NCBI GenBank assembly: GCA_020024645.1 | Contig: JAHHTN010000042.1 | Coordinates: 1 to 16,497, forward strand | Length of the DNA stretch: 16,497 bases | Source of the DNA: Faecalimonas sp. | GTDB lineage: Bacteria > Bacillota > Clostridia > Lachnospirales > Lachnospiraceae | Direction of reading: 5' to 3' | Shown: positions 1 through 7,024 of the stretch, one piece after another | Layout: each line of letters begins with the position of its first letter | Numbering within the stretch: the first letter of the stretch is position 1 | Position numbers and translations under genes: made by a program | The notes under the pieces: model-generated | Database searches by the model: none | What the model saw: the letters and a program-made list of their open reading frames with translations, nothing else | Told to the model about the DNA's origin: nothing

Positions 1-55
1 CCTGCGACCTCCTGGTCCCAAACCAGGCGCTCTAGCCAAGCTGAGCCACACCCCG
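1..55 (-). tRNA. tRNA-Pro (anticodon UGG), 3' part cut by the window edge
   Basis: Read on the minus strand, the sequence begins CGGGGTG at position 55 (5' acceptor strand). A D-arm with GCTCAG and TAGAGC follows, then an anticodon arm with a 5-bp CCTGG/CCAGG stem and the loop TTTGGGA. The anticodon is TGG (complement of positions 18-20), so it reads proline codons CCN. The start of the T-arm (GCAGG) is at the window edge; the rest of the T-arm and the 3' acceptor strand lie outside. A promoter-like sequence is upstream (85-113). The tRNA stands alone in this window, but it could be the first gene of a tRNA cluster continuing leftward. Confidence 0.95.
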
Positions 56-84
56 CTATATACTGTTTGTTTCAAGCAGAATTT

Positions 85-113
85 ATGATACCATTTTCAA
101 AAGAAAAATGCAA
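85..113 (-). promoter_or_regulatory. Probable promoter of the tRNA-Pro gene
   Basis: On the minus strand a -35 box TTGCAT (positions 113-108) is separated by exactly 17 bases from a -10 box TATCAT (90-85). A TGG directly before the -10 box makes it an extended -10 (TGn). The start site would fall near 78, giving a leader of about 23 bases before the mature tRNA end at 55. It sits just past the stop codon of the lipoprotein gene, where no convincing U-tract terminator is visible. Confidence 0.55.
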
Positions 114-121
114 GTATTTTT

Positions 122-793
122 TTAATTTTTTTCAATCATTTTTTTCACCCTTCTAAATTGTCCATTAAATTTTACCATTCCAACCTCATAAGAAAATTCC
201 TGTATACAATTTATACTCTCCTTTTCTTCTTTTCCTAGCATAGTATTATCCTTTTTCTTTAGCTGAAATATCTTTTTTATAGGACGGTATTGCTGATCAA
301 ACTCAATACTAACTCCTGATAAATCATAGGAATCCCCTATTATCATAGTAGATATTGTATACAATTCGTTTTCAAACCATCTCAACTGTGTTTTATCTGC
401 AATTTTAATATAATAATTACTATCTTTTACTTCTTTTACGGTTAAATTCAAGCGGACAATAGCAGATAGATACGATTTCGCATATAATTCTGGATACATT
501 TCTCCATCTGCCCTATATGTTTCCACTCCTTCTTCCCCAAAACTTACACCAATTATATCTTTCTCTCTATATTTAGGAAGTCCCCACTTCACATCTTTTG
601 GAATAACTGCCTTTTCATCTTGTAACGCAAATAACACTGAAGACTGATGATAGTTTTCACCTAACTCTATTTTGACATACTCTTCTTTCTTAAGAATATC
701 ATTTACCTTTTCCGAATCAGCTCTGTCCTTCTGGCAAGCCATCATAAAAAATGATATACTAATCGCCACTCCTAACATTACTATTTTTTTCAT
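122..793 (-). CDS. Putative lipoprotein of unknown function, paralogue of the upstream secreted protein
   Basis: A 223-residue protein. Residues 1-20 form a lipoprotein signal peptide: MKK, a hydrophobic stretch, then MMAC with Cys20 as the likely lipidation site. The lipobox is slightly unusual because Met is at -3, so membrane anchoring is probable, not certain. No known family is recognised. Residues about 30-180 align by eye with residues about 36-186 of the 578-residue protein encoded just upstream. Shared landmarks are a DIL..E.Y....LG..Y block near residues 32-48 and a block ending in EFDQQYRP (164-171), matching LFDEKYRP. The start has a good Shine-Dalgarno, AAGGAG 7 bases upstream, which lies across the end of the preceding gene. 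Only 10 bases separate the genes, so they are probably co-transcribed. Function unknown. Confidence 0.85.
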   Translation of the reverse strand: MKKIVMLGVAISISFFMMACQKDRADSEKVNDILKKEEYVKIELGENYHQSSVLFALQDEKAVIPKDVKWGLPKYREKDIIGVSFGEEGVETYRADGEMYPELYAKSYLSAIVRLNLTVKEVKDSNYYIKIADKTQLRWFENELYTISTMIIGDSYDLSGVSIEFDQQYRPIKKIFQLKKKDNTMLGKEEKESINCIQEFSYEVGMVKFNGQFRRVKKMIEKN

Positions 794-803
794 ACTTTCT
801 CCT

Positions 804-2540
804 TTATTTCAAATAATCTTTTGGGGATTTATACTTTTCTTTATATTCTATTCGTGTTGGACTTTTCCAAATCTTTTTCAAACTCTTTTTTAAATCATTT
901 TCTAAATATGTTTTATTCTTTTTATCTACAGGTGTTGCCGGAAAAACATCTAGTCTATAATGTGCATCATCATAATCCGCAGGAGCATAATTAAAAGATT
1001 CGCTATTTACCACTTTCTTTTTTTGTGATTTTTCTATATTTTCATATGCTGCCACTTTACTTTGCACTTGGCTACTTTCTGTTTTGGACAAAACATCCCA
1101 CTCCGTCACAAAACTTCCTGTTTCTACATCAACAATAAATTCTGATAATTTATTTGGTGTCAATATTTTATCATATTTTTGTTCCTTAAATTCTTCCTTC
1201 TTTTCTTTTTTATTATGATGTCTTGAAGGTTCATCATAATATAATTTCATATTAAAATTTTTCGCATAGGCTTTTAAACGTTCATAATCTGTTTTTCCTT
1301 CATAATATCCTCGTACATACGCAATATTATGTTCATCTATATACATTCTAAATTGATGTATCATTTCGTTATCTAAACTTTTTTTCGTATATGCTTTTCT
1401 AACACATTCTGCATAATCTTCTAGAAAAGCTGAATGCGGTGCCATTTCTGGTGCAAATTTATCCCCCTCTCCAAACTGAAGCATTCCATTTTCATCTATA
1501 TATCCCCCCATCTGTTCAATAACCAATAACACCTTTTTCTTTGGAGAAATCTTGCTTTCTTCAAACATATACGTATATACATCTGACCCTACGCTATGAG
1601 CAGAAGCATAAATCCGTTCAATTTCTTGTAGATATTCTTCCTCCGTAACATTTTCAGCCTCGTATCCATTTACTCCAAATAGATTAAACTTTGTGTCCAC
1701 TGCCTCCAAATATGCAAACACTGCATTTTTATCCCAATAATATTTCTCCTTTAATTCTTTTCCTTGATAAACAAGACATTGCATAAGATATCTATTTCTT
1801 GCTCGCAAAATATTAGGAAGTTCTGTTATATAATCTTCTATTGTAATCTTTTTTTCCGGAACAGTATAACTCATATTTTCTTTAACTTCCAACATTTTGT
1901 TTTCTATTTCTTCTTCCGAAATATACCTATATTGCTGTGTCATTTCTTGTTCCAAATATTCTACTTGCGCCTCTGTTAAAACTGTTGATTGAAAATGAAA
2001 TTGAATTTGCACTGGACGATATTTTTCATCAAACAAAATATCTACCGAGTTCATATCTACCTCATCACTATTTAGCACCTCTGCAAAAATTAAAAGTTCC
2101 GAAAAATATTCTACTTCTTGTGCTTCCTCTATATGAACATAAAAATTTTCCTCTTCTATTCGTTTTTTTGTAATCTCCAAAGCAAAAAAAGGCTCAAAGA
2201 AAAATTCTATATCAAGCATAGACGATACAAACCGAAAATTATCATACATTTCGCTTCCTCTATATTTGCCATAATAAATCTCTGCCTTTTCACCTTCTCG
2301 CAAAATCATCTGCTTTTGTTCGTCAAAGGGTTCAATAAAGGTTTTTTTATTCGGAATATCATAAAAAATCTTTTGTCCTAAATAACACTTTCCTAAAGAA
2401 ACTTCTATATATTTTTCATTCTGCAAAATATCCCCATATACTTCAGGGACAGCTTCGATTGCCAAAACTGTCCCTGTTTTTCCTGTACATAACATACAGA
2501 TAATACAAATTCCTGCTATAATTATTTTTTTAGCATTCAT
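804..2540 (-). CDS. Large secreted protein of unknown function, directly behind copZ
   Basis: A 578-residue protein with a Sec signal peptide: MNAKK, a hydrophobic core at about 5-19, and probable cleavage near TVLA-IEA (27-28). The mature protein is charged and hydrophilic with no further membrane segment, so it should be exported. Residues about 36-186 resemble the lipoprotein encoded downstream. The remainder (about 190-578) has no counterpart there; it includes a polar Lys/Glu-rich linker around 440-457 with RHHNKK, then a block reading EFIVDVETGSFVTEW (467-481). That C-terminal half vaguely recalls DUF3114-type proteins, but I cannot confirm this from sequence alone. The gene starts four bases after the copZ stop, with its ribosome binding site inside copZ, so it is very likely part of the copper transcript. 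No obvious metal-binding motif supports a copper role. Confidence 0.85.
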   Translation of the reverse strand: MNAKKIIIAGICIICMLCTGKTGTVLAIEAVPEVYGDILQNEKYIEVSLGKCYLGQKIFYDIPNKKTFIEPFDEQKQMILREGEKAEIYYGKYRGSEMYDNFRFVSSMLDIEFFFEPFFALEITKKRIEEENFYVHIEEAQEVEYFSELLIFAEVLNSDEVDMNSVDILFDEKYRPVQIQFHFQSTVLTEAQVEYLEQEMTQQYRYISEEEIENKMLEVKENMSYTVPEKKITIEDYITELPNILRARNRYLMQCLVYQGKELKEKYYWDKNAVFAYLEAVDTKFNLFGVNGYEAENVTEEEYLQEIERIYASAHSVGSDVYTYMFEESKISPKKKVLLVIEQMGGYIDENGMLQFGEGDKFAPEMAPHSAFLEDYAECVRKAYTKKSLDNEMIHQFRMYIDEHNIAYVRGYYEGKTDYERLKAYAKNFNMKLYYDEPSRHHNKKEKKEEFKEQKYDKILTPNKLSEFIVDVETGSFVTEWDVLSKTESSQVQSKVAAYENIEKSQKKKVVNSESFNYAPADYDDAHYRLDVFPATPVDKKNKTYLENDLKKSLKKIWKSPTRIEYKEKYKSPKDYLK

Positions 2541-2544
2541 TTAA

Positions 2545-2742
2545 TTACGCCTCAATTTCTCCATCAAATCCTAAATCATCTAAAATTTCCATGGCTGTTT
2601 TTACACAATGTTCACAACCATCAATTTGCACATTCTTATCTACCAAATTCACCTTATAATCTAAACCTGCTTTATCCATTGCTTTTGAAATTCTTTCTAC
2701 ACATTTTTCACAATGCATTCCTTCTACTTTAATTACTGTCAT
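2545..2742 (-). CDS. copZ: Copper chaperone CopZ-like heavy-metal-associated domain protein
   Basis: A 65-residue stand-alone HMA domain, close to the usual 65-70 residues of CopZ. The metal site is GMHCEKC (residues 8-14), with Cys11 and Cys14 expected to bind Cu(I). The expected role is to carry cytosolic copper and pass it to the CopA ATPase and possibly to CsoR. The gene is third in the copA-csoR-copZ operon. Its AGGAGG Shine-Dalgarno overlaps the csoR stop, with 15 bases between the genes. Unusually, there is a second CxxC, CEHC at residues 43-46, in the second half of the ferredoxin-like fold, where classical CopZ has no cysteines. Ordinary CopZ is the most likely identity; other soft metals such as Ag(I) could also bind. 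Confidence 0.9.
   Translation of the reverse strand: MTVIKVEGMHCEKCVERISKAMDKAGLDYKVNLVDKNVQIDGCEHCVKTAMEILDDLGFDGEIEA
2550..2553 (-). promoter_or_regulatory. Ribosome binding site of the 578-residue gene, inside copZ
   Basis: GAGG on the minus strand lies 9 bases before the ATG at 2540 and is part of the last sense codons of copZ. The copZ stop codon (2547-2545) is between the site and the start. This layout suggests translational coupling and argues that the downstream gene is read from the copper operon mRNA. Confidence 0.6.
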
Positions 2743-2757
2743 ATTCTTTTCCTCCTA

Positions 2758-3054
2758 TTATTTCATTAATTTTTGAATAATTTCACATAATTCGTCAACC
2801 GCTTCCTCTTTTCCATCTTGAATATCGTGCACCACACAAGAATGAATATGGGAAGCTAAAAGTTTTTTATTAAAACCGTTTAACGCAGATTGTATGGCTG
2901 AAACTTGTGTCAAAATATCCACACAATATCGTTCCTCTTCCACCATTTTACGAATTCCTCGCACCTGTCCTTCAATTCTACTTAATCTATTAAGTAAATC
3001 TTTATACTCTTTTTCTTCTCTATGCTTTGTTCTTTCACAGCATTTATTTTCCAT
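2758..3054 (-). CDS. csoR: CsoR-family copper-sensing transcriptional repressor
   Basis: A 98-residue all-helical DUF156/CsoR protein. The family core LSRIEGQVRGIRKMVEE starts at residue 24. The Cu(I) fingerprint is complete: Cys44 (in YCVDIL), His69 and Cys73 (HIHSC). The spacing of 25 and 29 residues from the first Cys equals that of the Mycobacterium tuberculosis C36-H61-C65 triad. This points to copper sensing; FrmR (formaldehyde) or RcnR (nickel/cobalt) relatives usually differ at these positions. It should bind the GC-tract palindrome at 5334-5350 and release when loaded with Cu(I), so it autoregulates the operon. The AAGGAG site is 8 bases before the ATG, and the gap to copA is 23 bases. 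An extra N-terminal CysCys pair (5-6) and Cys90 are notable, with no clear role. Confidence 0.93.
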   Translation of the reverse strand: MENKCCERTKHREEKEYKDLLNRLSRIEGQVRGIRKMVEEERYCVDILTQVSAIQSALNGFNKKLLASHIHSCVVHDIQDGKEEAVDELCEIIQKLMK

Positions 3055-3077
3055 TGCTCTTCTCCTTCTACAAAATG

Positions 3078-5315
3078 CTATAATTTTAATCTACGAAGTC
3101 TCAGCGCATTTCCAACAACTGATACAGAACTAAGTGACATAGCAAGACCTGCAAAAATTGGGTTCAACAATGTGCCATTAATTAAATATAGCGCACCTGC
3201 CGCAAGTGGTAATCCACAAGCATTATAGAAAAATGCCCAAAATAAATTCTGCTTAATATTTCGAATCGTTTCCTTGCTTAAACGTATTGCTTTATAAACA
3301 TCTTGTAAATCTGATTTCATCAAAACAATATCACTTGAATCTAATGCAATATCGCTTCCACTTCCAATCGCCATACCCACATCCGCTTGCACAAGAGCTG
3401 GCGCATCATTAATTCCATCTCCTACCATCATGACACGTTTTCCTTCTTTTTGCAACTCTTCTACAACACTTACTTTATCTTGTGGAAGAACCTCAGATAC
3501 AACTTTATCAACTCCCACCTTTTCTCCAATGTAGTCAGCAGTCAATCGATTGTCCCCTGTAAGCATATAAACCGTAATTCCTAAACTTTTCAATTCTGAA
3601 ATAGCGTCTTTACTTGTGGATTTAATCGGATCAGCTACACTAATGATTCCTATAATCATTCCATCAGCAATGACAAACATTGGTGTCTGTCCTCTTTTTG
3701 CCATTTTCTGCGCTTCTATCTCATTGTCACCTAGATTGATTTTTAATTCTTCACAAAGTTTTTTATTTCCAATATAGTATTTTACTCCATCTAAGACTGC
3801 TTCTATTCCTTTTCCGGTAATGCTTTTGAAAGATTCCGGATTCTTCAAATGTAACCCCTTTTCTTTTGCTTCATCTACTATCGCTTGACCAAGTGGATGT
3901 TCCGAATTCTGTTCACATGAAGCCGCAATCTGTAATAAATCCGCATCTGCCTTACTGCCAAAAATATCCATAACTTTTGGCTTGCCTTCTGTAATTGTTC
4001 CTGTCTTATCCAAAACAACCGTATCTATCTTATGAGTCGTTTCCAACGCTTCTCCGCTCTTAATCAAAATGCCATGATTCGCTCCAAGTCCTGTTCCTAC
4101 CATAATTGCAGTAGGTGTAGCAAGTCCTAATGCACATGGGCAGGCAATAACTAAAACTGAAACAAAAATAGTTAATACAAAAGCTAAATCATGCCCTAAA
4201 ATTGCCCAAATAACTGCTGAAACTACAGCGATTGCCATTACAGTTGGCACGAAATATCCTGCTACAATATCTGCCAATTTAGAAATAGGAGCTTTCTTTC
4301 CTTGTGCTTCCTCCATTAATTTAACAATTTTTGCAAGAGTTGTTTCTTCACCTACACGGGTTACTTCTACTTGAATTGCTCCTTGATAGTTTATACTACC
4401 ACCAATAACTGTCATTCCCTTTTCTTTTTCTACAGGAATACTTTCTCCAGTCAACATAGATTCATCAACTGTCGTGTTCCCTTCAACGATAACACCATCC
4501 AGTGCAATTTTATTTCCTGGTTTCACCAAAATCAACTCACCAGTTTTAATTTCCTCTACAGGTACTTCTATCTGATTTCCATTTCTTAAAACAATTGCTT
4601 TATCTGGAGCCAATTCCATCAATTTTCGTATTGCCTCTGACGTCTTCCCCTTGCTTCTACCTTCCATGTATTTTCCAACCATGACAAGGGTAACAACAAT
4701 AGCCGCAGATTCATAGTACAAATTATGCACGTTAGAAATATTCTGTGGAATTCGAATCGTCATAACTAAACTATATAAAAAAGCACTCCCTGTTCCTATT
4801 GCGACAAGAGAATCCATGTTTGGGTTTCCTTTAAATAAACTTTTAAAACCAACAAGATAAAATTTTCTTCCATTGTAAAGAATAATAACTGTTAAAACTA
4901 ACTGTGCTAACGCAAAATTTAATGGATTTTCTGCCATATCAAGCCATTTTGGAAGTGGCAAAGTTATAGGAATCATATGTCCCATAGAAATATAGAGTAA
5001 CGGAATCGCTAAAATTACATTTGTAATCAAACGATGTTTTGTTTGTTTGATATTCTCTTGTAATTCTTCTTTTTCATGTTGTTTCTCTTCTTTGCTCTTT
5101 TCCACATCTAATTCTGCACCAAAGCCTGCCTTCTCTACTTTTTCAATAATCGCATCTTGCGTTACCTGCATATCATCATAAGTAATTGTCATTTTCCCAG
5201 TAGTCAAATTTACATTACTTTCCTGCACACCTTCCATCTTTCTGGTAACTCGCTCTACCGCACTACTGCAGGCTGCACAACTCATTCCACTAATTGTATA
5301 TTTTTCTGTTCTCAT
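3078..5315 (-). CDS. copA: Cu(I)-exporting P1B-1-type ATPase CopA
   Basis: A 745-residue full-length copper-transporting ATPase that pumps cytosolic Cu(I) outward using ATP. There is one N-terminal HMA domain (GMSCAAC, Cys13 and Cys16), then transmembrane helices from about residue 96. The actuator domain carries TGE (289-291). The membrane metal site is CPC (392-394), and the phosphorylated aspartate is Asp436 in DKTGT. The nucleotide-binding domain has SEHPLG (His473-Pro474), and the hinge motif GDGINDAP is at 632-639. Helix 7 has Tyr697-Asn698 and helix 8 has MSLSS (726-730); together these are the Cu(I) selectivity signature of the P1B-1 class. Bacillus CopA usually has two HMA domains, so the single domain is a common shorter variant. 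It is the first gene of the operon, directly behind the CsoR-controlled promoter; AGGA lies about 10 bases upstream of the ATG. Confidence 0.97.
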   Translation of the reverse strand: MRTEKYTISGMSCAACSSAVERVTRKMEGVQESNVNLTTGKMTITYDDMQVTQDAIIEKVEKAGFGAELDVEKSKEEKQHEKEELQENIKQTKHRLITNVILAIPLLYISMGHMIPITLPLPKWLDMAENPLNFALAQLVLTVIILYNGRKFYLVGFKSLFKGNPNMDSLVAIGTGSAFLYSLVMTIRIPQNISNVHNLYYESAAIVVTLVMVGKYMEGRSKGKTSEAIRKLMELAPDKAIVLRNGNQIEVPVEEIKTGELILVKPGNKIALDGVIVEGNTTVDESMLTGESIPVEKEKGMTVIGGSINYQGAIQVEVTRVGEETTLAKIVKLMEEAQGKKAPISKLADIVAGYFVPTVMAIAVVSAVIWAILGHDLAFVLTIFVSVLVIACPCALGLATPTAIMVGTGLGANHGILIKSGEALETTHKIDTVVLDKTGTITEGKPKVMDIFGSKADADLLQIAASCEQNSEHPLGQAIVDEAKEKGLHLKNPESFKSITGKGIEAVLDGVKYYIGNKKLCEELKINLGDNEIEAQKMAKRGQTPMFVIADGMIIGIISVADPIKSTSKDAISELKSLGITVYMLTGDNRLTADYIGEKVGVDKVVSEVLPQDKVSVVEELQKEGKRVMMVGDGINDAPALVQADVGMAIGSGSDIALDSSDIVLMKSDLQDVYKAIRLSKETIRNIKQNLFWAFFYNACGLPLAAGALYLINGTLLNPIFAGLAMSLSSVSVVGNALRLRRLKL

Positions 5316-5333
5316 CTTTTCACATCCTTTCTT

Positions 5334-5350
5334 ATACCCCTATGGGGTAT
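5334..5350. promoter_or_regulatory. CsoR operator
   Basis: A perfect 7-bp inverted repeat, ATACCCC and GGGGTAT, separated by TAT. This is the G/C-tract palindrome flanked by A/T that is typical of CsoR sites controlling copper operons. It begins 4 bases downstream of the -10 box and covers the predicted start site. The presence of csoR as the second gene of the same operon supports negative autoregulation relieved by Cu(I). Confidence 0.88.
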
Positions 5351-5354
5351 TTTT

Positions 5355-5383
5355 ATATTATCACTATATGCCTATTCCGTCAA
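5355..5383 (-). promoter_or_regulatory. Promoter of the copper operon
   Basis: Minus-strand -35 box TTGACG (5383-5378), 17-base spacer, -10 box TAATAT (5360-5355): a near-consensus sigma-A promoter. The start site is expected near 5348, inside the CsoR palindrome, so repressor binding would block initiation. It lies between the htrA terminator (5396-5428) and copA. Confidence 0.88.
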
Positions 5384-5395
5384 GAGATAACACAG

Positions 5396-5428
5396 AAAAA
5401 GACAGACCATACTTTCATATAGCCTGCC
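5396..5428 (-). terminator. Intrinsic terminator of htrA
   Basis: On the minus strand, a 12-bp stem (several G-U pairs) is closed by a GAAA tetraloop (arms 5428-5417 and 5412-5401) and followed by TTTTT. It begins 14 bases after the htrA stop codon and isolates htrA from the copper operon. Confidence 0.9.
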
Positions 5429-5442
5429 CTGTTTTTTGCTAT

Positions 5443-6867
5443 TTACTGCCTTTTTCCTAAGATAATTGTAACTGTTTCTTCTTTATATGTTCCTTTATCA
5501 GCAGGTACTTGCAATGTTACTTTTACTTTCTCACCAACTCTATAGTATTGAAGTTGTTCTTGTAAAACTTGCATTGTATCAATCCCTACTCCTTCAAATC
5601 CTGTAATAATACTACCCTTAATAATTCCGACTCTGTCTGCTCCTCCGCCTTTAATCACTTCTGAAACATACACACCTTTTGCCATATTATACATTTTAGC
5701 GCTTTCTTCATTTACATCAAATCCTGTAATCCCTAGGTATCCTCTTTGTGCTTCTGGTACTTTTGTTCTTGTTTCTTTATTCATTAGATTTTCCAATAAA
5801 CCTTTGATATCAGAAAGTGGTATAGCATATCCAATTCCTTCCACCGCCTCAGCATTAATCTTCACTGTGTTAATTCCAATTACTTCTCCATTCGCATTCA
5901 ATAATGCACCACCACTATTACCAGGATTAATCGCTGCATCTGTTTGAATTAATTTTCCCTTAAATCCTTCTAATTCTCTTTCTGTCGCACTAATAATTCC
6001 TGTTGTAACAGACTGTCCATATCCAAGCGCATTCCCTATAGCAATTGCAGGTTCTCCAACGTTTAATTTTGAAGAATCTCCTACTGCTGCAATAGAAATT
6101 TTCTTTAATGTATCACTCTTAATTTTGTTGAGTGGAACAGCAACAACTGCAACATCTCGGCTAGCATCAGTTCCTTTCACAACCCCTTCTACACTTTCAT
6201 TGTCAATAAATGAAACTGTAAGGCTTGTGCTATTTTCAATAACATGATTATTTGTCACAACTAGTAATTCTGCATCATTCTTACCAATAATAATTCCAGA
6301 ACCACTACTCTGACTTTCCCGCTTCTGAGTACCACCAAAGAAACTTTGCACTTCCTGTACGCTCATATTGGTAATAGATACAACCGAAGGCATTGCTTCT
6401 TCTACAATCTCTGTAACATCTGATGTTACCGTTTTCGTGGAACCATTTATCTTTGTTGTGTTTACCTGCGTTGTCTCATGAGCTGGCACTCTATGTCTTC
6501 CAAGTAATCTATCCACAACGTAGTTGCTTGCCTGATATGTTCCACTTGCCACTACACCAAATAAAACTGCAAGCCCTACACAAACGGCCACTTTCATCCA
6601 ACCTTTATTTTTCTTCTTCGCCTTTGGTTGTGTAGGTGGTACATTTCCTCCCATCTGATAATTTTCCCCAATATGTGATTCTTCTTTCAAATTGGTAGTC
6701 TTCTTATTCTCGTTTGTAATTTTTTGCATCGGTTCGGCAGGAGATTTGGTATGATATTCATTTTTCGGTTCTTCTTTCGGTGGTTCTTGTAAAACAAAAT
6801 TCACCTCAGTGCTTGTCGTTTCCTGCTTTCCTTCATTTTCATCTCCTAATTTATAATCATTGTCCAT
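5443..6867 (-). CDS. htrA: HtrA/DegP-family membrane-anchored serine protease with PDZ domain
   Basis: A 474-residue quality-control protease expected to degrade misfolded or damaged proteins on the outer face of the membrane. Residues 1-88 form a polar, low-complexity cytoplasmic region rich in Glu, Lys and Pro. A single membrane anchor follows (about 91-109), then the trypsin-like domain (about 150-360). The catalytic triad is visible: His208 in TNNHVI, Asp238 in SRDVAVV, and Ser318 in NPGNSGGALL. One PDZ domain occupies about 376-470. This is the architecture of Firmicutes HtrA/HtrB/YyxA. The start is supported by GGAAGGAG about 11 bases upstream, a slightly long spacing. The gene is monocistronic, with its own promoter region and a terminator at 5396-5428. 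Two direct repeats at the promoter suggest control by a response regulator, perhaps CssR-like. Confidence 0.95.
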   Translation of the reverse strand: MDNDYKLGDENEGKQETTSTEVNFVLQEPPKEEPKNEYHTKSPAEPMQKITNENKKTTNLKEESHIGENYQMGGNVPPTQPKAKKKNKGWMKVAVCVGLAVLFGVVASGTYQASNYVVDRLLGRHRVPAHETTQVNTTKINGSTKTVTSDVTEIVEEAMPSVVSITNMSVQEVQSFFGGTQKRESQSSGSGIIIGKNDAELLVVTNNHVIENSTSLTVSFIDNESVEGVVKGTDASRDVAVVAVPLNKIKSDTLKKISIAAVGDSSKLNVGEPAIAIGNALGYGQSVTTGIISATERELEGFKGKLIQTDAAINPGNSGGALLNANGEVIGINTVKINAEAVEGIGYAIPLSDIKGLLENLMNKETRTKVPEAQRGYLGITGFDVNEESAKMYNMAKGVYVSEVIKGGGADRVGIIKGSIITGFEGVGIDTMQVLQEQLQYYRVGEKVKVTLQVPADKGTYKEETVTIILGKRQ

Positions 6868-6905
6868 ATCTTTCAGACTCCTTCCTTTTCTTCTCTATGA
6901 ATATC

Positions 6906-6939
6906 ATTGTAAGAAGAATTTGTGTTTAAATTGTGTTTA
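6906..6939 (-). promoter_or_regulatory. htrA promoter region with tandem direct repeats
   Basis: A -10-like TACAAT lies at 6911-6906 on the minus strand, with no good -35 hexamer at 17 bases. In its place are two 12-base direct repeats in 11-base register: plus-strand AATTTGTGTTTA (6917-6928) and AAATTGTGTTTA (6928-6939), 11 of 12 identical. One-turn spacing covering the -35 zone is typical of activation by an OmpR-family response regulator. The link to envelope-stress control of htrA is inference. Confidence 0.45.
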
Positions 6940-6985
6940 TTCATTAAAAACTTTTTGAATTGCCCATCTTTTTTTAAAAAAACAT

Positions 6986-7017
6986 AAAAAAGGTGAAATG
7001 CTTACTTGCACTTCACC
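6986..7017 (-). terminator. Intrinsic terminator of the cohesin-like gene
   Basis: Minus-strand hairpin: GGTGAAGTGC, loop AAGTAA, GCATTTCACC (10 bp, one G-U pair; arms 7017-7008 and 7001-6992), followed by TTTTTT. It starts 7 bases after the stop codon. Confidence 0.92.
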
Positions 7018-7024
7018 CTTTTCA

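Noticed and set aside
1..121. tRNA-associated integration site of a mobile element
   Set aside because: The tRNA 3' end, where integration usually occurs, is outside the window, and no integrase, direct repeat or phage gene is seen on this side.
60..121. Terminator after the lipoprotein gene
   Set aside because: A CATTTT/AAAATG pairing exists on the minus strand, but it is short, has a bulge and is not followed by a U-tract; the same bases make a better tRNA promoter.
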